Source of the DNA: an uncultured Porphyromonas sp.
GTDB taxonomy: Bacteria > Bacteroidota > Bacteroidia > Bacteroidales > Porphyromonadaceae
Reading direction: 5' to 3'
Assembly: GCF_938023125.1 (NCBI RefSeq)
Contig: NZ_CALHDW010000018.1
Location: 1-64,000 of the forward strand
DNA: 64,000 nt
Made by a program: the position numbers and the translations under genes. Shown one piece after another: positions 9,922 to 19,408 of the stretch. Under the pieces are notes generated by a model, which did not search any database, was not told the DNA's origin, and saw only the letters and a program-made list of their open reading frames with translations. Numbering within the stretch: position 1 is the first letter of the stretch; each line of letters starts with the position of its first letter.

Positions 9922-10906
9922 TCAAGTGCAACGGTGTGACAAAAGTAATGCTAAGACTTCATTCGGGGATTTAAAGTCCAAACTTTTCCTAGGTCTGTTG
10001 TTTAGCAGCATCCTGATATTTCGTATTTGTTTGTCATCAACATCTTTGAACGAAGTTCCTTTGGGTATGTATTGTCTCGAATGAGTTTGTTGAGCAATTC
10101 AACATGGGGCTTGTCTGTGGAACAATAGGGTTTGGCCAAAAAGACGGGAATACGGAGCGCCCTCTCAATGGATCTAAAAGCCATAAATTCCGATCCGTTG
10201 TCCGTCGTTATGGAATGCAACAATCCCATCCTCTTGAAGTAAGCCAAACTCCGATTAACGACCCGAGCCAACGATTTGGCATTCCTGCCATTAGGCAGCT
10301 TTTCAATGATGGCATACCCCGTCTTTCTCTCGGTCAGAGTAAGGATGGCTTCTCGTTGCTGAGCCCCGATGATAAGATCCATTTCGAAATCTCCAAAACG
10401 CTCTTTACGGTCAATGCAGTCCGGTCTCTCGTCTATACTTTTTCGCCGTCCCCATTTCCCTTTTTGGGGAGAAGCTAAAGGCTTGTGACGGTATTTTAGA
10501 TGGTGTCTCGTATGGCGATAGAGGTCCCCACCCCTCTCTTTGTCCTTATGGAGAAAGGTGTATAGGGTGGTTTTGCCCACAATGGGAATTCCCTCGAAGT
10601 GAAAGCGTCCTACAATTTGTTCGGGTGACCATTGTTGCTGCCGGATAATTTGTTCGACTTCATGCCGCATCTTCGGGGTGAATTTGCGCGGATAATAACG
10701 CCATTCTTTGCGTTCCGAGGCATATGTCTCCGCCTGCCGATACGAATATCTTCCGCGAGGGGTTTGATTCCTACGGATCTCTCTAGAGACAGTACTAGTG
10801 GCCACTCCAATAGTTTCTGCAATGAAAGAATAGGACTTGCCTTGCTTTTGAGAAGTCGATCAATTGTGTATCTTTGCTCTTGGCTCAAGTGGTTGTATTT
10901 TTTCAT
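9922..10906 (-). pseudogene. IS30-family transposase, two frameshifts
   Basis: The N-terminal fragment begins MKKYNHLSQEQRYTIDRLL at 10906. After the AAAA run near 10848 the reading frame is lost; the next frame reads KQGKSYSFIAETIGVATSTV, the expected helix-turn-helix. The catalytic core follows (FEMDLIIG, TDNGSEF, then E in PHVELLNK, the DDE triad). A second one-base loss near 10054 shifts the frame: the alternative frame reads IPKGTSFKDVDD, then LLNNRPRKSL, and ends SHRCT with TGA at 9922-9924, the normal IS30 C-terminus. Neither site resembles a strong slippery heptamer, so inactivation is more likely than programmed frameshifting; two sequencing errors in homopolymer-like context cannot be excluded. 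Confidence 0.85.
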
Positions 10907-10938
10907 ATTCAACGCAAATATAAACTTTTTGAGTTCAA

Positions 10939-10970
10939 CCACCCTGGGGCTAGCCCCAGGGTGGTTTTTG
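10939..10970 (+). terminator. perfect palindrome with T-run inside the IS30 element
   Basis: Arms CCACCCTGGGG and CCCCAGGGTGG around CTAG, followed on the plus strand by GGTTTTTG. This is a Rho-independent terminator for plus-strand transcription leaving the element. On the minus strand it forms a hairpin in the transposase leader, where it may limit transposase translation from outside transcripts. The relic at 58134 lacks it. Confidence 0.7.
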
Positions 10971-11007
10971 TTTATCTAAGCGTTGCACTTACAACTGGAA
11001 AATACAA

Positions 11008-11062
11008 CTCCCCCCAAAGAGCTACTCACACAAGCGAAGAGTAACCCAGAGGGGGGGGGGAT
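11008..11062 (-). terminator. hairpin after the large T9SS protein gene, with a G10 tract
   Basis: C6 at 11010-11015 can pair with part of the ten-G run at 11051-11060, and TACTC (11023-11027) with GAGTA (11039-11043). It lies 50-100 nt past the stop of the gene ending at 11112 and is followed on the minus strand by AGTTGTATTTT. Confidence 0.5.
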
Positions 11063-11111
11063 TCAATAGAGCTCACCTATAGCCAAAACCACAGGGAGCA
11101 TTAAGTTCCTT

Positions 11112-14100
11112 TTACTGCTTCTCTACCACAAAAGGTTTGTAGCCTACACCCTCTACATAGAGACGTACAAGGTAACGACCAGAGGGAAGAGAACCAATAT
11201 AAATGCTATCCGTAGCATCGCCACTTGCAATCAACTCACCCGAGAGGGTAAAGAGACTATAGCTTTGGTAGTATCCCTTTACGTGCAACACATCGTGAGC
11301 TGTGGTAGGATAAACGGTTACGGGAGCCTCCGTAGCAATATCTTCTATTGCCGTAAGATTCTTACCGAAAAGACGCACCACTTTAGGCTCCGCACCTCGT
11401 GTTTGCACGAGCAACATACCTGCGACATCCTTTTTAGAATCACTCTTAAAACCGACAGCAACGGCTCCACCCTCCTTAGGCAATTGGGTCTTTGCCATTA
11501 AGAACGTACTCTTAAGACGAGAGGGCACAAGAGAGAGTGTAACAGGAGAATTTGCATTTGTAGTCTTTACATTGAATGCTTGAGGCTCTGCCTTCTGACC
11601 AGGATAAAACTCAAAAGCAAGAAGGTCTTTATCCACCGTAATAGAGGGCAAATCATCACGACCAAAAGTCACATCATCTATCATAATATTGAGGCTTGTT
11701 TTATTGCCCCCGACAGGTGATGAGAACGAGAATCCTACGTGGAAGAGGTCGTCTATAACAAGCCCCTCTACCTTAGAGAGATCTATATAATAATCAAACC
11801 AAATATTAGGCTCTACTTGTACCCCCATAGGCACAAACTTCGTGAGGTCTACATAGGTAGATTGAGCTACACCCTCTTTTTCCGTAATAACGTACAACCC
11901 GAACTTTTCTTGTCCATTCTCAATCGGATTACGGTACTGCATACGGAAAGTGAGTACCTTACTCTTCGCTTGTTTGTATGAAAGCGTGGGCGAGAGTAAC
12001 CACGTGTGGTGAGGACGATCATCTACCTTACCATAGGCAAGGAAACAAATTTGAACTACATCATTCTCAACAACATCTTGAGTGGCATTCTTTTGCTGGA
12101 ATCCGTAGAAAGGACGCTCAGCAAGTAGCATAAGGTTTTGCCAACCAGGGATGCTCAAAATACGCGTGTGACGGTACCCATTAAAGGTTTCATTGAGGAG
12201 GGCAAGAGGTGCTTTGTCCACTTTAAGAAGCATAGCCTCTTCAATTCCCTTAAACGTTTGGCGTTCGTTTTCCTTATTGGGAGCAAGAGCTACTTCATTT
12301 AAAGTAGTCTCTACCCCTGTATTGATAAATCGTACCAATGTTGGACGCTTTGTCGCAAGGGTAAAGGTTCCCGCTACCGCTTTTTTATCAGACGCAATCC
12401 AGTGCCCACCACCATCAATAGAATACTCAAGAGTTAGCTGATCTGCCGCAGTACTTGGCTGTACGGATAGAGATTCAATACCCGTAGGCAACACCTCGTC
12501 ATAGTAAAGCACCCCCTTATTTTTGAGCGTTATGTCGCTCGCTTTATTCCACGTGCCATCGAGATACCAATACCCTTGGTCGAACTTATGGTAGCCCTTC
12601 CAAGCATCTCCAGTAAATCGTGCATCCTTAGGATTGTCTGCCGTGAACTTCTCAACAATGACATTACCATCGGGCTTTTTGCTGCTTCCCTTCAAGTTAA
12701 TTACAAGGTCTTGTGCCATTGGAGAGCTGAGTGTTAGCGTAGCCTCATACTCACCCTCTACTTTAGGCGCAAAAGTAACAATAACGGGGCCATCGTATAG
12801 TTTACCCGTAGTAGAAGAGTACCAGAAAAGCCCCTTATTGATGCGGAATGCCCCATTTTCTTTCTGCTTAATAGCCAGCTTCACATCCGTGATAACCCCT
12901 GAAATATCAAATGTAAACGTCTGTTCTTGCGTCTTTCCAGGAGCGGCAGTCATAGCCACAGCTTCAGTAGGCGTCTTTAGTTTCATCGTGGGAGGCGTCT
13001 TGGGATCAATAAAGAAAGCGGTGAGAGCAAGCGTACCTTGAGCCGTATCATCCCCCCCATTGAGAGCAACGCTATAAGCACCTGCCTTATCCATATAGAA
13101 AGCCCCCTTTGCCGTGGGAGTTACTTGCAAGTTGGTAGCAAGAGTTTGATCCTTCCCTAGCATTGTAGCATCTTTTAGTTTGAGTACATTGCTCGCATCT
13201 GTACCACTAAAGTTGGGTGTAATAGATGCGTTAAAGTGCTTTATCTGCACTGCTATGGGATACTCTTTGGTCTCTCCTATCTTACCGTAGATAGTGCGAT
13301 ACTGAGGCAAGATAGTTGCAAAAGGCTTCATCATGCCAGACTTATCAAGGCAAGTAAGCCCAAAGTCATCTACAAAGACCTTGCTCTCTGGAGCAACCTC
13401 TAGAGAAAATACAAACTTCACAGCCCCCTTGGGACAAACCGTATGGAACTTGAACTCTCCATAAGCCTTTGCACGACCAAAGAAGAGCTTATCGTTATTG
13501 AGCAACCCTTTTTCGGTATCTGTAGTAATCTCACGCCCCTCGGCATCCAACCATTGACAAGCCAAGCGGAAAGGGCCAGACTCCAACGCGCTCTCCACCG
13601 TTTGGTAGTGGATAAGCCCCTCTAGCTCATTGCCCTCTTTAATTACCTTATTACCAGCCTCACCAGCCTTATCTAAAACAACAACTTGCTTAATATACCC
13701 AGTCTCACCAGCGGCAGTGGCAATCCCCACCCCAAACTGACTACTTGAGTTGTATCGATCACTCCCTTGTAGCTTCGTGATGGTACCCTTCGTTTCCCAT
13801 TTTAGAGGTTTATCGTTGGCATCAAATTCATAGAAGAAGTTGTCTTTGAGGGCTTCAAAGGCAGATTCAACAGGTGTACTGCCACCAGCACCCTCTGTGC
13901 CACCCTCACCACGGAGAAGCACCTCTATAGCCTCTGTGCCCGCAGAAACCTTGAGAGCAGCTTTGCGCTCACCTGCCATAGTGGGCTTGAACACAACAGA
14001 AACAGCCCCACCAGAAGAAGAAAGATTGCCCGATGTGCCCTGAATTAGGAAGTCAGACTTCGCCACGCCTGTTATCTCACACGTTGGGGTACCCATAAAT

Positions 14101-15128
14101 CCATAAATTGTAATAGAGGCTGTCTGTGGTTGAGAGGTCGCTCCTAGTTGAGTAAGGGCAAACTTCAATTCCGTAGGATCTGCCGTAAGACTAGGGGCAC
14201 CCCCACTTGAATTTGTACCCTTACCAACAAGGGTAACTTGTGCTTTTTTTGCACCAGCAGTAAAGACAAGAGTAACGGACTTATCCCCTACTGTCTTGGG
14301 TGCAAATTGTACGGTAACTGCACCACCAGCATCCATAAGAGAGAGTGGATTTACGACAAAGTCATTGGCTGCATCCCCCTCTTTAGTTATGGTAATTGCG
14401 CCCGTATAATTCTTTGCCAATACATTGATTGTTTTAGCATCACTTGATGTATCTATGGGCACATCATAGAAGTCCAACTTATTAGGATTAGCCACGATAG
14501 ATGGCTCCGAAGCGGCACCTCCATCCGTAATCTCTATATTCTTAACCATATAGGCTGCCCTATTATCATAGTCTCCCGTAGCATAAAATGCGAGGAAACC
14601 CGCTCCGTCTATATCATTAGGAATGACGGCAGTATGTGCAGTTAGCGTAGATATATTTTCATCCACAGCCCCCTGCACAGTAGTGACCTCTTTGATTACC
14701 TCACCCGTTTTCTTCACGAGCAGTACTTTCAGAGGAGATATAGTACCCTTACCCATTGAATTCGTAAACTCAAAAGAGAGTTTCTTACCCTTAATAGCAC
14801 CAAGAGAGAGTGCTGGAGAGACTAAATAGGTGTGATAAGGGCCCTTACCCTTGAGATTAAATGTGCCAATGGACATTTGGAAGCGGTCGTTTTTGTACGA
14901 TCCAATCCATTTTGCCCCAGCAAAGTTATTTGTCAGATTCTTCCACGCACCCCCAATGAGAGCTTCCTTGTATTGGGAAGTAATAGATAAATCAGACAGA
15001 GGTGTTGTGTCTGATAACTCGCCCCAATTAACCTCGCTAGCCCCCTGCGCACGAGCGGAAAAACTCCACCCAAAGGTAGTAAGCACGAGAAGTAACAGTG
15101 CAGTAATAAAGGATTGTTTTCTTTTCAT
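11112..15128 (-). CDS. large secreted multidomain protein with T9SS C-terminal domain
   Basis: The protein has 1338 aa. Residues 1-27 form a signal peptide ending SARAQG. Residues ~35-200 look like a choice-of-anchor J / cleaved-adhesin-type lectin fold (KWIGSYKNDRFQMSIG, TYLVSPALSL). Residues ~208-310 and ~315-412 are two Ig-like ASPM/hydin-type modules (each a 'P..L.F..V' start and ending in a VTLVGKG- or VLLRGEG-like strand). More beta-rich modules follow, with a second choice-of-anchor J-like domain at ~1000-1160 (HHTWLLSPTLSY). The C-terminal ~75 residues (TVYPTTAHDVLHVKGY, then LPSGRYLVRLYVEG) are a type A T9SS sorting domain, so export across the outer membrane and surface attachment are expected. 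The ligand is unknown. Transcribed alone from a promoter near 15174. Confidence 0.85.
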   Translation of the reverse strand: MKRKQSFITALLLLVLTTFGWSFSARAQGASEVNWGELSDTTPLSDLSITSQYKEALIGGAWKNLTNNFAGAKWIGSYKNDRFQMSIGTFNLKGKGPYHTYLVSPALSLGAIKGKKLSFEFTNSMGKGTISPLKVLLVKKTGEVIKEVTTVQGAVDENISTLTAHTAVIPNDIDGAGFLAFYATGDYDNRAAYMVKNIEITDGGAASEPSIVANPNKLDFYDVPIDTSSDAKTINVLAKNYTGAITITKEGDAANDFVVNPLSLMDAGGAVTVQFAPKTVGDKSVTLVFTAGAKKAQVTLVGKGTNSSGGAPSLTADPTELKFALTQLGATSQPQTASITIYGFMGTPTCEITGVAKSDFLIQGTSGNLSSSGGAVSVVFKPTMAGERKAALKVSAGTEAIEVLLRGEGGTEGAGGSTPVESAFEALKDNFFYEFDANDKPLKWETKGTITKLQGSDRYNSSSQFGVGIATAAGETGYIKQVVVLDKAGEAGNKVIKEGNELEGLIHYQTVESALESGPFRLACQWLDAEGREITTDTEKGLLNNDKLFFGRAKAYGEFKFHTVCPKGAVKFVFSLEVAPESKVFVDDFGLTCLDKSGMMKPFATILPQYRTIYGKIGETKEYPIAVQIKHFNASITPNFSGTDASNVLKLKDATMLGKDQTLATNLQVTPTAKGAFYMDKAGAYSVALNGGDDTAQGTLALTAFFIDPKTPPTMKLKTPTEAVAMTAAPGKTQEQTFTFDISGVITDVKLAIKQKENGAFRINKGLFWYSSTTGKLYDGPVIVTFAPKVEGEYEATLTLSSPMAQDLVINLKGSSKKPDGNVIVEKFTADNPKDARFTGDAWKGYHKFDQGYWYLDGTWNKASDITLKNKGVLYYDEVLPTGIESLSVQPSTAADQLTLEYSIDGGGHWIASDKKAVAGTFTLATKRPTLVRFINTGVETTLNEVALAPNKENERQTFKGIEEAMLLKVDKAPLALLNETFNGYRHTRILSIPGWQNLMLLAERPFYGFQQKNATQDVVENDVVQICFLAYGKVDDRPHHTWLLSPTLSYKQAKSKVLTFRMQYRNPIENGQEKFGLYVITEKEGVAQSTYVDLTKFVPMGVQVEPNIWFDYYIDLSKVEGLVIDDLFHVGFSFSSPVGGNKTSLNIMIDDVTFGRDDLPSITVDKDLLAFEFYPGQKAEPQAFNVKTTNANSPVTLSLVPSRLKSTFLMAKTQLPKEGGAVAVGFKSDSKKDVAGMLLVQTRGAEPKVVRLFGKNLTAIEDIATEAPVTVYPTTAHDVLHVKGYYQSYSLFTLSGELIASGDATDSIYIGSLPSGRYLVRLYVEGVGYKPFVVEKQ

Positions 15129-15173
15129 ATTGAGTTTCTTGTATTAACACTCTAGCGAAGATACTGATTTCAC

Positions 15174-15200
15174 AAATATAGTACCCTAAAACAGAAAAAA
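15174..15200 (-). promoter_or_regulatory. promoter for the large T9SS protein gene
   Basis: TATATTTG on the minus strand at 15181-15174, about 47 nt upstream of the start codon. The -33 region falls in the T-run of the secDF terminator, so the two signals overlap. Confidence 0.55.
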
Positions 15201-15230
15201 GGGACAGCCTATACGATGATAGACTGTCCC
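15195..15230 (-). terminator. secDF terminator
   Basis: On the minus strand GGGACAGTCTAT pairs with ATAGGCTGTCCC (one G-T pair) around a six-base loop, followed by TTTTTT. It lies 30 nt past the secDF stop. Confidence 0.9.
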
Positions 15231-15259
15231 CTATAGAGAACATAAATACTGCCTACAAA

Positions 15260-18232
15260 TTATTTAGTTGCAGGGTGATTCTTGCTACGACGCTTCTCCC
15301 AGATCATGTAAGCAATAGGAGAGGCTACGAACAAGGTGCTATAGGTACCGATAACAACCCCAAGTAGGATGGCGAACGTAAAGCTGCGCATCGAAGCTCC
15401 ACCAAAGATGAAGATGATAAACATCACAAGGAAGGTGGTAATTGAGGTGTTCAATGTACGACTCAATGTGCTGTTAAGAGCGTCATTCATAGTCGTGCGA
15501 GGCTCACGATTAGGATAGTTCTTTACCGTTTCACGTACACGGTCGAAGACTACCACGGTATCGTTGATAGAGTACCCGATGATGGCAAGAATAGCCGCAA
15601 TGAAGTTTTGATCCAACTCCATCGTGAAGGGCATAATGCGCCAGAGGAGTACGTACAATGCGATAATACTCAATGTCGTTGCCGATACAGAAGCAAAGGC
15701 TCCCAATGAGTATGACAAGTGACGGAAGCGCAACAAGATGTAAGCGGCCATGAAGACGAGAGCCAAGATCACCGCAATAAGAGCCTTGCGAGCAATATCG
15801 TGCGACATACTTGCACTCACCTTTTGAGAGCTTACGATACCCGTAGAGAGGAATGTTTCTCTGTCTGGAGCATTCTTGTAAAGCGACTTGGTATTTTCGT
15901 AGAGAATTGTGTTGATTTCGTCTTCTACTTCAGCTGTATTCTCTTCTACCTTAAAGTTGGTGGCAACACGTACCTGAGTGCCATCAGAACCAATAGAGGT
16001 TACGACGAGTTTGTTATCGAACGGAGCTGCGAGTACGTCACGCACCTGAGCAACTTGTACCGGTTGGTCAAATTCAATTACATAATTGCGACCACCCGAG
16101 AATTCGATACCCATATTGAGCTTGAGGGTAAAGAGCCCTACAATACCGGCAATGACAAGGACAACGGGGATAGTAATACCCATCTTGCGCTTACCAAGGA
16201 TGTCGTATTGGGGATTTACCAACATGTTGCGAGAGATGGATGTAGCGTAGGTCACCTTATTCATCTTACCCTTCTTGTCAAGAGCTTCTACCACAATACG
16301 AGTAAGGAATACCGCTGTGATGAAAGAAGCAACAAGACCAATCATAAGCGTAGTAGCGAACCCCTTGATAGGACCCGTACCCACGATGAAGAGGATAGCT
16401 GCGGTGATGATGGTGGTGATATTGGAGTCGAAGATGGCAGAGAATGCATTGCCATAGCCATCGGCGATGGCGCGCGTCATAGACTTGCCGGCACGGAGCT
16501 CTTCCTTGATACGCTCAAAGATAAGCACGTTAGCATCGACGGCCATACCCAGCGTAAGCACAAGCCCGGCAATACCGGAGAGTGTGAGCACGGAGTGGAA
16601 CGAAGCCAAAATACCGAGCGTAAAGAAGCTATTAACAATAAGAGCAGCGTCTGCAACAAGACCGGGGATGAGACCGTAGATGAGGCACATGTACACCATA
16701 AGGAGTATCAATGCGATGAAGAACGAAATAATCCCAGAGCGGATAGATTCTTCCCCGAGGGTAGGACCTACCACGTTTTCTTGCTCGATCATTACCGAAG
16801 CCTCCATCTTACCCGAGTTGAGTACGTTGGCAAGGTCGGTCGTTTGCTCTACTGTGAAGTGACCGGAAATCTCCGAGCGTCCACCCGTAATTTCGCTATT
16901 AACGTTAGGTGCAGAGTACACTACGCCATCGAGAACTACGGCGATAGCCTTACCGATATTATCCTTTGTCAGACGAGCCCACTTGCGAGCGCCTTCTTCG
17001 TCCATGGTCATAGTAACAACAGGGCCCTTGCTGGCAATACCCTGACTTACTTCGCTCTTTGCTCCCGTCACCACGTCTCCGGAGAGGTCCGGATCACCAT
17101 TGCGGTTACCACGGATGGCATAGAGTTCGTAGATATCGGTTTCCTTCTTTGTTTGAGGATCTACATAGGGATCGTTACCCCAGAGGAGCATGAGGTCTTC
17201 CCGGATGAAGCCACGCTCATGAGCCACTTCGAGCATGCTGTCGATAGCTGCACGGTTGGCGTTACGAGCAAGCCCCACTACCGTTCCACGGTTTACAACC
17301 TGGAGAAGGTCGAAAAGCTTCGTGCCTTCGGCCATCTTTTTATCCATTGCTTCTACGGCTTCACGAGCGCGTTGCTCGGCAACGGCGTTAGAATCTGAAG
17401 CATTAGCAGCTGCAGGAGTAGCCCCATTAGCAGTAGAGTCTTCCACTGCAACAGCTTCCGTCTCCACAGCGGGAGCGCCGGCAAGAGCAGCGAGACGCTC
17501 ATTCGCTGCGATAAGATCGCTCTCTACATCAGCGTATGTATAGGTGCGCCAGAATTGGAGGTTAGCGCTCTGTTGGAGAAGACCGCGTACACGCTCTGGT
17601 TCTTTTACACCAGGGAGCTCAACAAGGATACGTCCTTCTCCCTCGATTTTTTGGATATTAGGAGAAACAACCCCGAAGCGGTCGATACGGGTGCGAAGCA
17701 CATTGATAGAAGCCTCAGAAGCACTTTCGTACTTTGCCTTGAGGATCTTTATCACATCCGCATCGGTGCTACGTGCAGAAATTTCTTCACGGAGACTACC
17801 ATTGCCGAAGACTACAGCGAGCTGCCCATTAGGCACGAGAGCTTTGTATTCTGCGACAAACTTATCAATAAAGTCGCCCGAGTGTGTGCTCTTAACGGCG
17901 TTATCTAGCGCCTTCAAGAAGTTAGGATCCTCATTCTTCCCGGACAAGTTACGGAGAAGATCCTTAGCATTCAGACGAAGTACTACGTTCATACCGCCCT
18001 TGAGGTCCAACCCAAGACCGATCTGCTGTGTACGTGCTTTTTTGAGAGTGTATCCAAACCAAACCTTTTCGTTTGCCATGGAGTCTAGGTAGGCTTTACC
18101 ATCTTGACCTGCTGCCGTAAGAGCCTCGGCGCGCTTCTCATAGTGCTGCACCACCGGGGTAAAAGAGAGGTAGAAGGCACAGATAATGGCCAAAGCTGTC
18201 GTGATAAATATCACAAATCCTTTGTTCTGCAT
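15260..18232 (-). CDS. secDF: protein translocase SecDF, fused form
   Basis: The protein (990 aa) uses proton motive force to pull secreted proteins across the inner membrane after SecA/SecYEG. The SecD half has one N-terminal membrane segment, a large periplasmic region (~residues 60-500; QIGLGLDLKGGMNVVL near 72) and five more segments with GMAVDANVLIFERIKEEL. The SecF half begins near residue 700 (LNMGIEFSGGRNYV) and contains IGYSINDTVVVFDRVRE. Fusion is standard in Bacteroidetes. An Ala-rich insert (~245-290, with GATPAAANAS) interrupts the periplasmic SecD region. Monocistronic: promoter-like TAACTTTG at 18282-18275 and terminator at 15195-15230. Confidence 0.97.
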   Translation of the reverse strand: MQNKGFVIFITTALAIICAFYLSFTPVVQHYEKRAEALTAAGQDGKAYLDSMANEKVWFGYTLKKARTQQIGLGLDLKGGMNVVLRLNAKDLLRNLSGKNEDPNFLKALDNAVKSTHSGDFIDKFVAEYKALVPNGQLAVVFGNGSLREEISARSTDADVIKILKAKYESASEASINVLRTRIDRFGVVSPNIQKIEGEGRILVELPGVKEPERVRGLLQQSANLQFWRTYTYADVESDLIAANERLAALAGAPAVETEAVAVEDSTANGATPAAANASDSNAVAEQRAREAVEAMDKKMAEGTKLFDLLQVVNRGTVVGLARNANRAAIDSMLEVAHERGFIREDLMLLWGNDPYVDPQTKKETDIYELYAIRGNRNGDPDLSGDVVTGAKSEVSQGIASKGPVVTMTMDEEGARKWARLTKDNIGKAIAVVLDGVVYSAPNVNSEITGGRSEISGHFTVEQTTDLANVLNSGKMEASVMIEQENVVGPTLGEESIRSGIISFFIALILLMVYMCLIYGLIPGLVADAALIVNSFFTLGILASFHSVLTLSGIAGLVLTLGMAVDANVLIFERIKEELRAGKSMTRAIADGYGNAFSAIFDSNITTIITAAILFIVGTGPIKGFATTLMIGLVASFITAVFLTRIVVEALDKKGKMNKVTYATSISRNMLVNPQYDILGKRKMGITIPVVLVIAGIVGLFTLKLNMGIEFSGGRNYVIEFDQPVQVAQVRDVLAAPFDNKLVVTSIGSDGTQVRVATNFKVEENTAEVEDEINTILYENTKSLYKNAPDRETFLSTGIVSSQKVSASMSHDIARKALIAVILALVFMAAYILLRFRHLSYSLGAFASVSATTLSIIALYVLLWRIMPFTMELDQNFIAAILAIIGYSINDTVVVFDRVRETVKNYPNREPRTTMNDALNSTLSRTLNTSITTFLVMFIIFIFGGASMRSFTFAILLGVVIGTYSTLFVASPIAYMIWEKRRSKNHPATK

Positions 18233-18274
18233 CTGTTGTTACTATTATATATCAGTTACTTTTTTCCACGACCG

Positions 18275-18282
18275 CAAAGTTA
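18275..18282 (-). promoter_or_regulatory. -7 element upstream of secDF
   Basis: TAACTTTG on the minus strand, 43 nt upstream of the secDF ATG, matches TAnnTTTG. I did not see a clear TTG at the right distance. Confidence 0.5.
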
Positions 18283-18392
18283 TAGGATTTTGTTGACCTA
18301 GTTGCCTTATAGGTACGAATTAGATCTAATAATCGCTTCTTTTCTCTCTAAGAGCGAAAAAAGAAAGACGAAAAAGGTATTAGGAAAGGTGC

Positions 18393-19316
18393 CTAGCGGC
18401 GTTGCAGAATGCGCATTTTGGCACTTCTGGCTCGAGGGTTTTCTGCGATTTCTTCGTCGCTGGGGAGAATGGGCTTGCGGGTTACCACCTCTATTTCGCC
18501 CTTCTTTTGTCCGTAGATAGCCGCCATGGGATCACTATCCGCCTCACTCTGAGAGACTCCCAAGAGACCTTTTCCCCACTCTTTTACCAAGCGATCCTCG
18601 AGCGAATGGTACGTTAGGACCACCAGTCGCCCACCCGGAGCGAGGAGACTAGTGAGGCTAGTAAGCAAGGTGCGCAGTGCCCCCAACTCGTCATTGACCT
18701 CAATGCGTAGGGCTTGGAAGAGCTGACTCAGCTTTTTACGACGCAGGGGAGGCTGTGGAGGAAGTACGGGGGCCAAAACCTCTAGCAAAGACTCTATGGT
18801 GCGGTACCCTGATGAGGGGCGCCCCTTCTCGATAAGAGCGGCAATGCGGCGAGCATCTTTGAGCTCTCCATAGTAATAAAAGAGGTCGGAGAGAGCCTCC
18901 ACAGAGTAGGTATTAAGAAGATCGGCAGCCGTGCGGCCGGCACGATTATTCATGCGCATATCGGGCAAAACACCCTCAAAGCGGAAACTAAACCCCCGTT
19001 CGGCCGTATCGAAATGATGGGACGAGACGCCCAAGTCTGCCAGCACTCCGTCTAGATGCTCAACGCCAAAATAGCGCATCCAGCGCGAGAGATAGCGGAA
19101 ATCGGAGGCAACAAAAGTAAAGCGAGGATCCACGGGAGCGTTGGCAATAGCGTCTCCATCTCGATCGAAACTATACAAATGGCCTTTATCGCCCAGGCGT
19201 CGAAGAATCTCGCTCGTATGCCCTGCACCTCCCATTGTAACGTCAGCATAGACGCCATTGGGGCGAGTAAGCAAAGCCTCTACAGCTTCGCGACAAAGTA
19301 CGGGGAGGTGATACAT
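18393..19316 (-). CDS. rsmH: 16S rRNA (cytosine-1402-N4)-methyltransferase
   Basis: This SAM-dependent enzyme methylates C1402 of 16S rRNA in the decoding centre. It has the N-terminal YHLPVLCREAVEAL motif, the SAM-binding loop DVTMGGAGHT (~residues 25-34), LADLGVSSHHFD (~93) and the C-terminal VVLTYHSLEDRLVK. The length, 307 aa, is normal. In many bacteria this gene opens the division/cell-wall cluster after mraZ; here it is followed by secDF and no dcw genes are adjacent. Confidence 0.97.
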   Translation of the reverse strand: MYHLPVLCREAVEALLTRPNGVYADVTMGGAGHTSEILRRLGDKGHLYSFDRDGDAIANAPVDPRFTFVASDFRYLSRWMRYFGVEHLDGVLADLGVSSHHFDTAERGFSFRFEGVLPDMRMNNRAGRTAADLLNTYSVEALSDLFYYYGELKDARRIAALIEKGRPSSGYRTIESLLEVLAPVLPPQPPLRRKKLSQLFQALRIEVNDELGALRTLLTSLTSLLAPGGRLVVLTYHSLEDRLVKEWGKGLLGVSQSEADSDPMAAIYGQKKGEIEVVTRKPILPSDEEIAENPRARSAKMRILQRR

Positions 19317-19408
19317 GATCTATCTCTTTATGAGTAACTATAACGATGTTGGGGATATGGGGAGTGGGATCCGACCCCACAATAAGAAAGCAAAAAGGGC
19401 TCTTTTTG

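Larger units (their letters stand above)
9909..11006 (-). mobile_element. IS30-family insertion sequence, degenerate
   Basis: The inferred element is about 1.1 kb. Its imperfect terminal inverted repeats are TTCCAGTATCAAGTGCAAC (from 9915) and, on the other strand, TTCCAGTTGTAAGTGCAAC (ending near 11000); outward similarity (TGCAGA/TGTATT) suggests ends near 9909 and 11006. It holds one transposase gene on the minus strand with two frameshifts, and a 26-nt perfect palindrome at 10939-10964 upstream of that gene. Exact ends and target duplication were not resolved. The transposase-proximal 49 bp recur at 58134-58182 with one mismatch. Confidence 0.85.

Noticed and set aside
10840..10856. Programmed -1 frameshift in the IS30 transposase
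   Set aside because: The context (CTC AAA AGC) is not an X-XXY-YYZ slippery site, IS30 transposases are normally a single frame, and a second lesion exists downstream.
15719..17398. 559-codon plus-strand open frame opposite secDF
   Set aside because: It is the antisense shadow of secDF, with low-complexity His/Arg-rich content and no domain; secDF is unambiguous.
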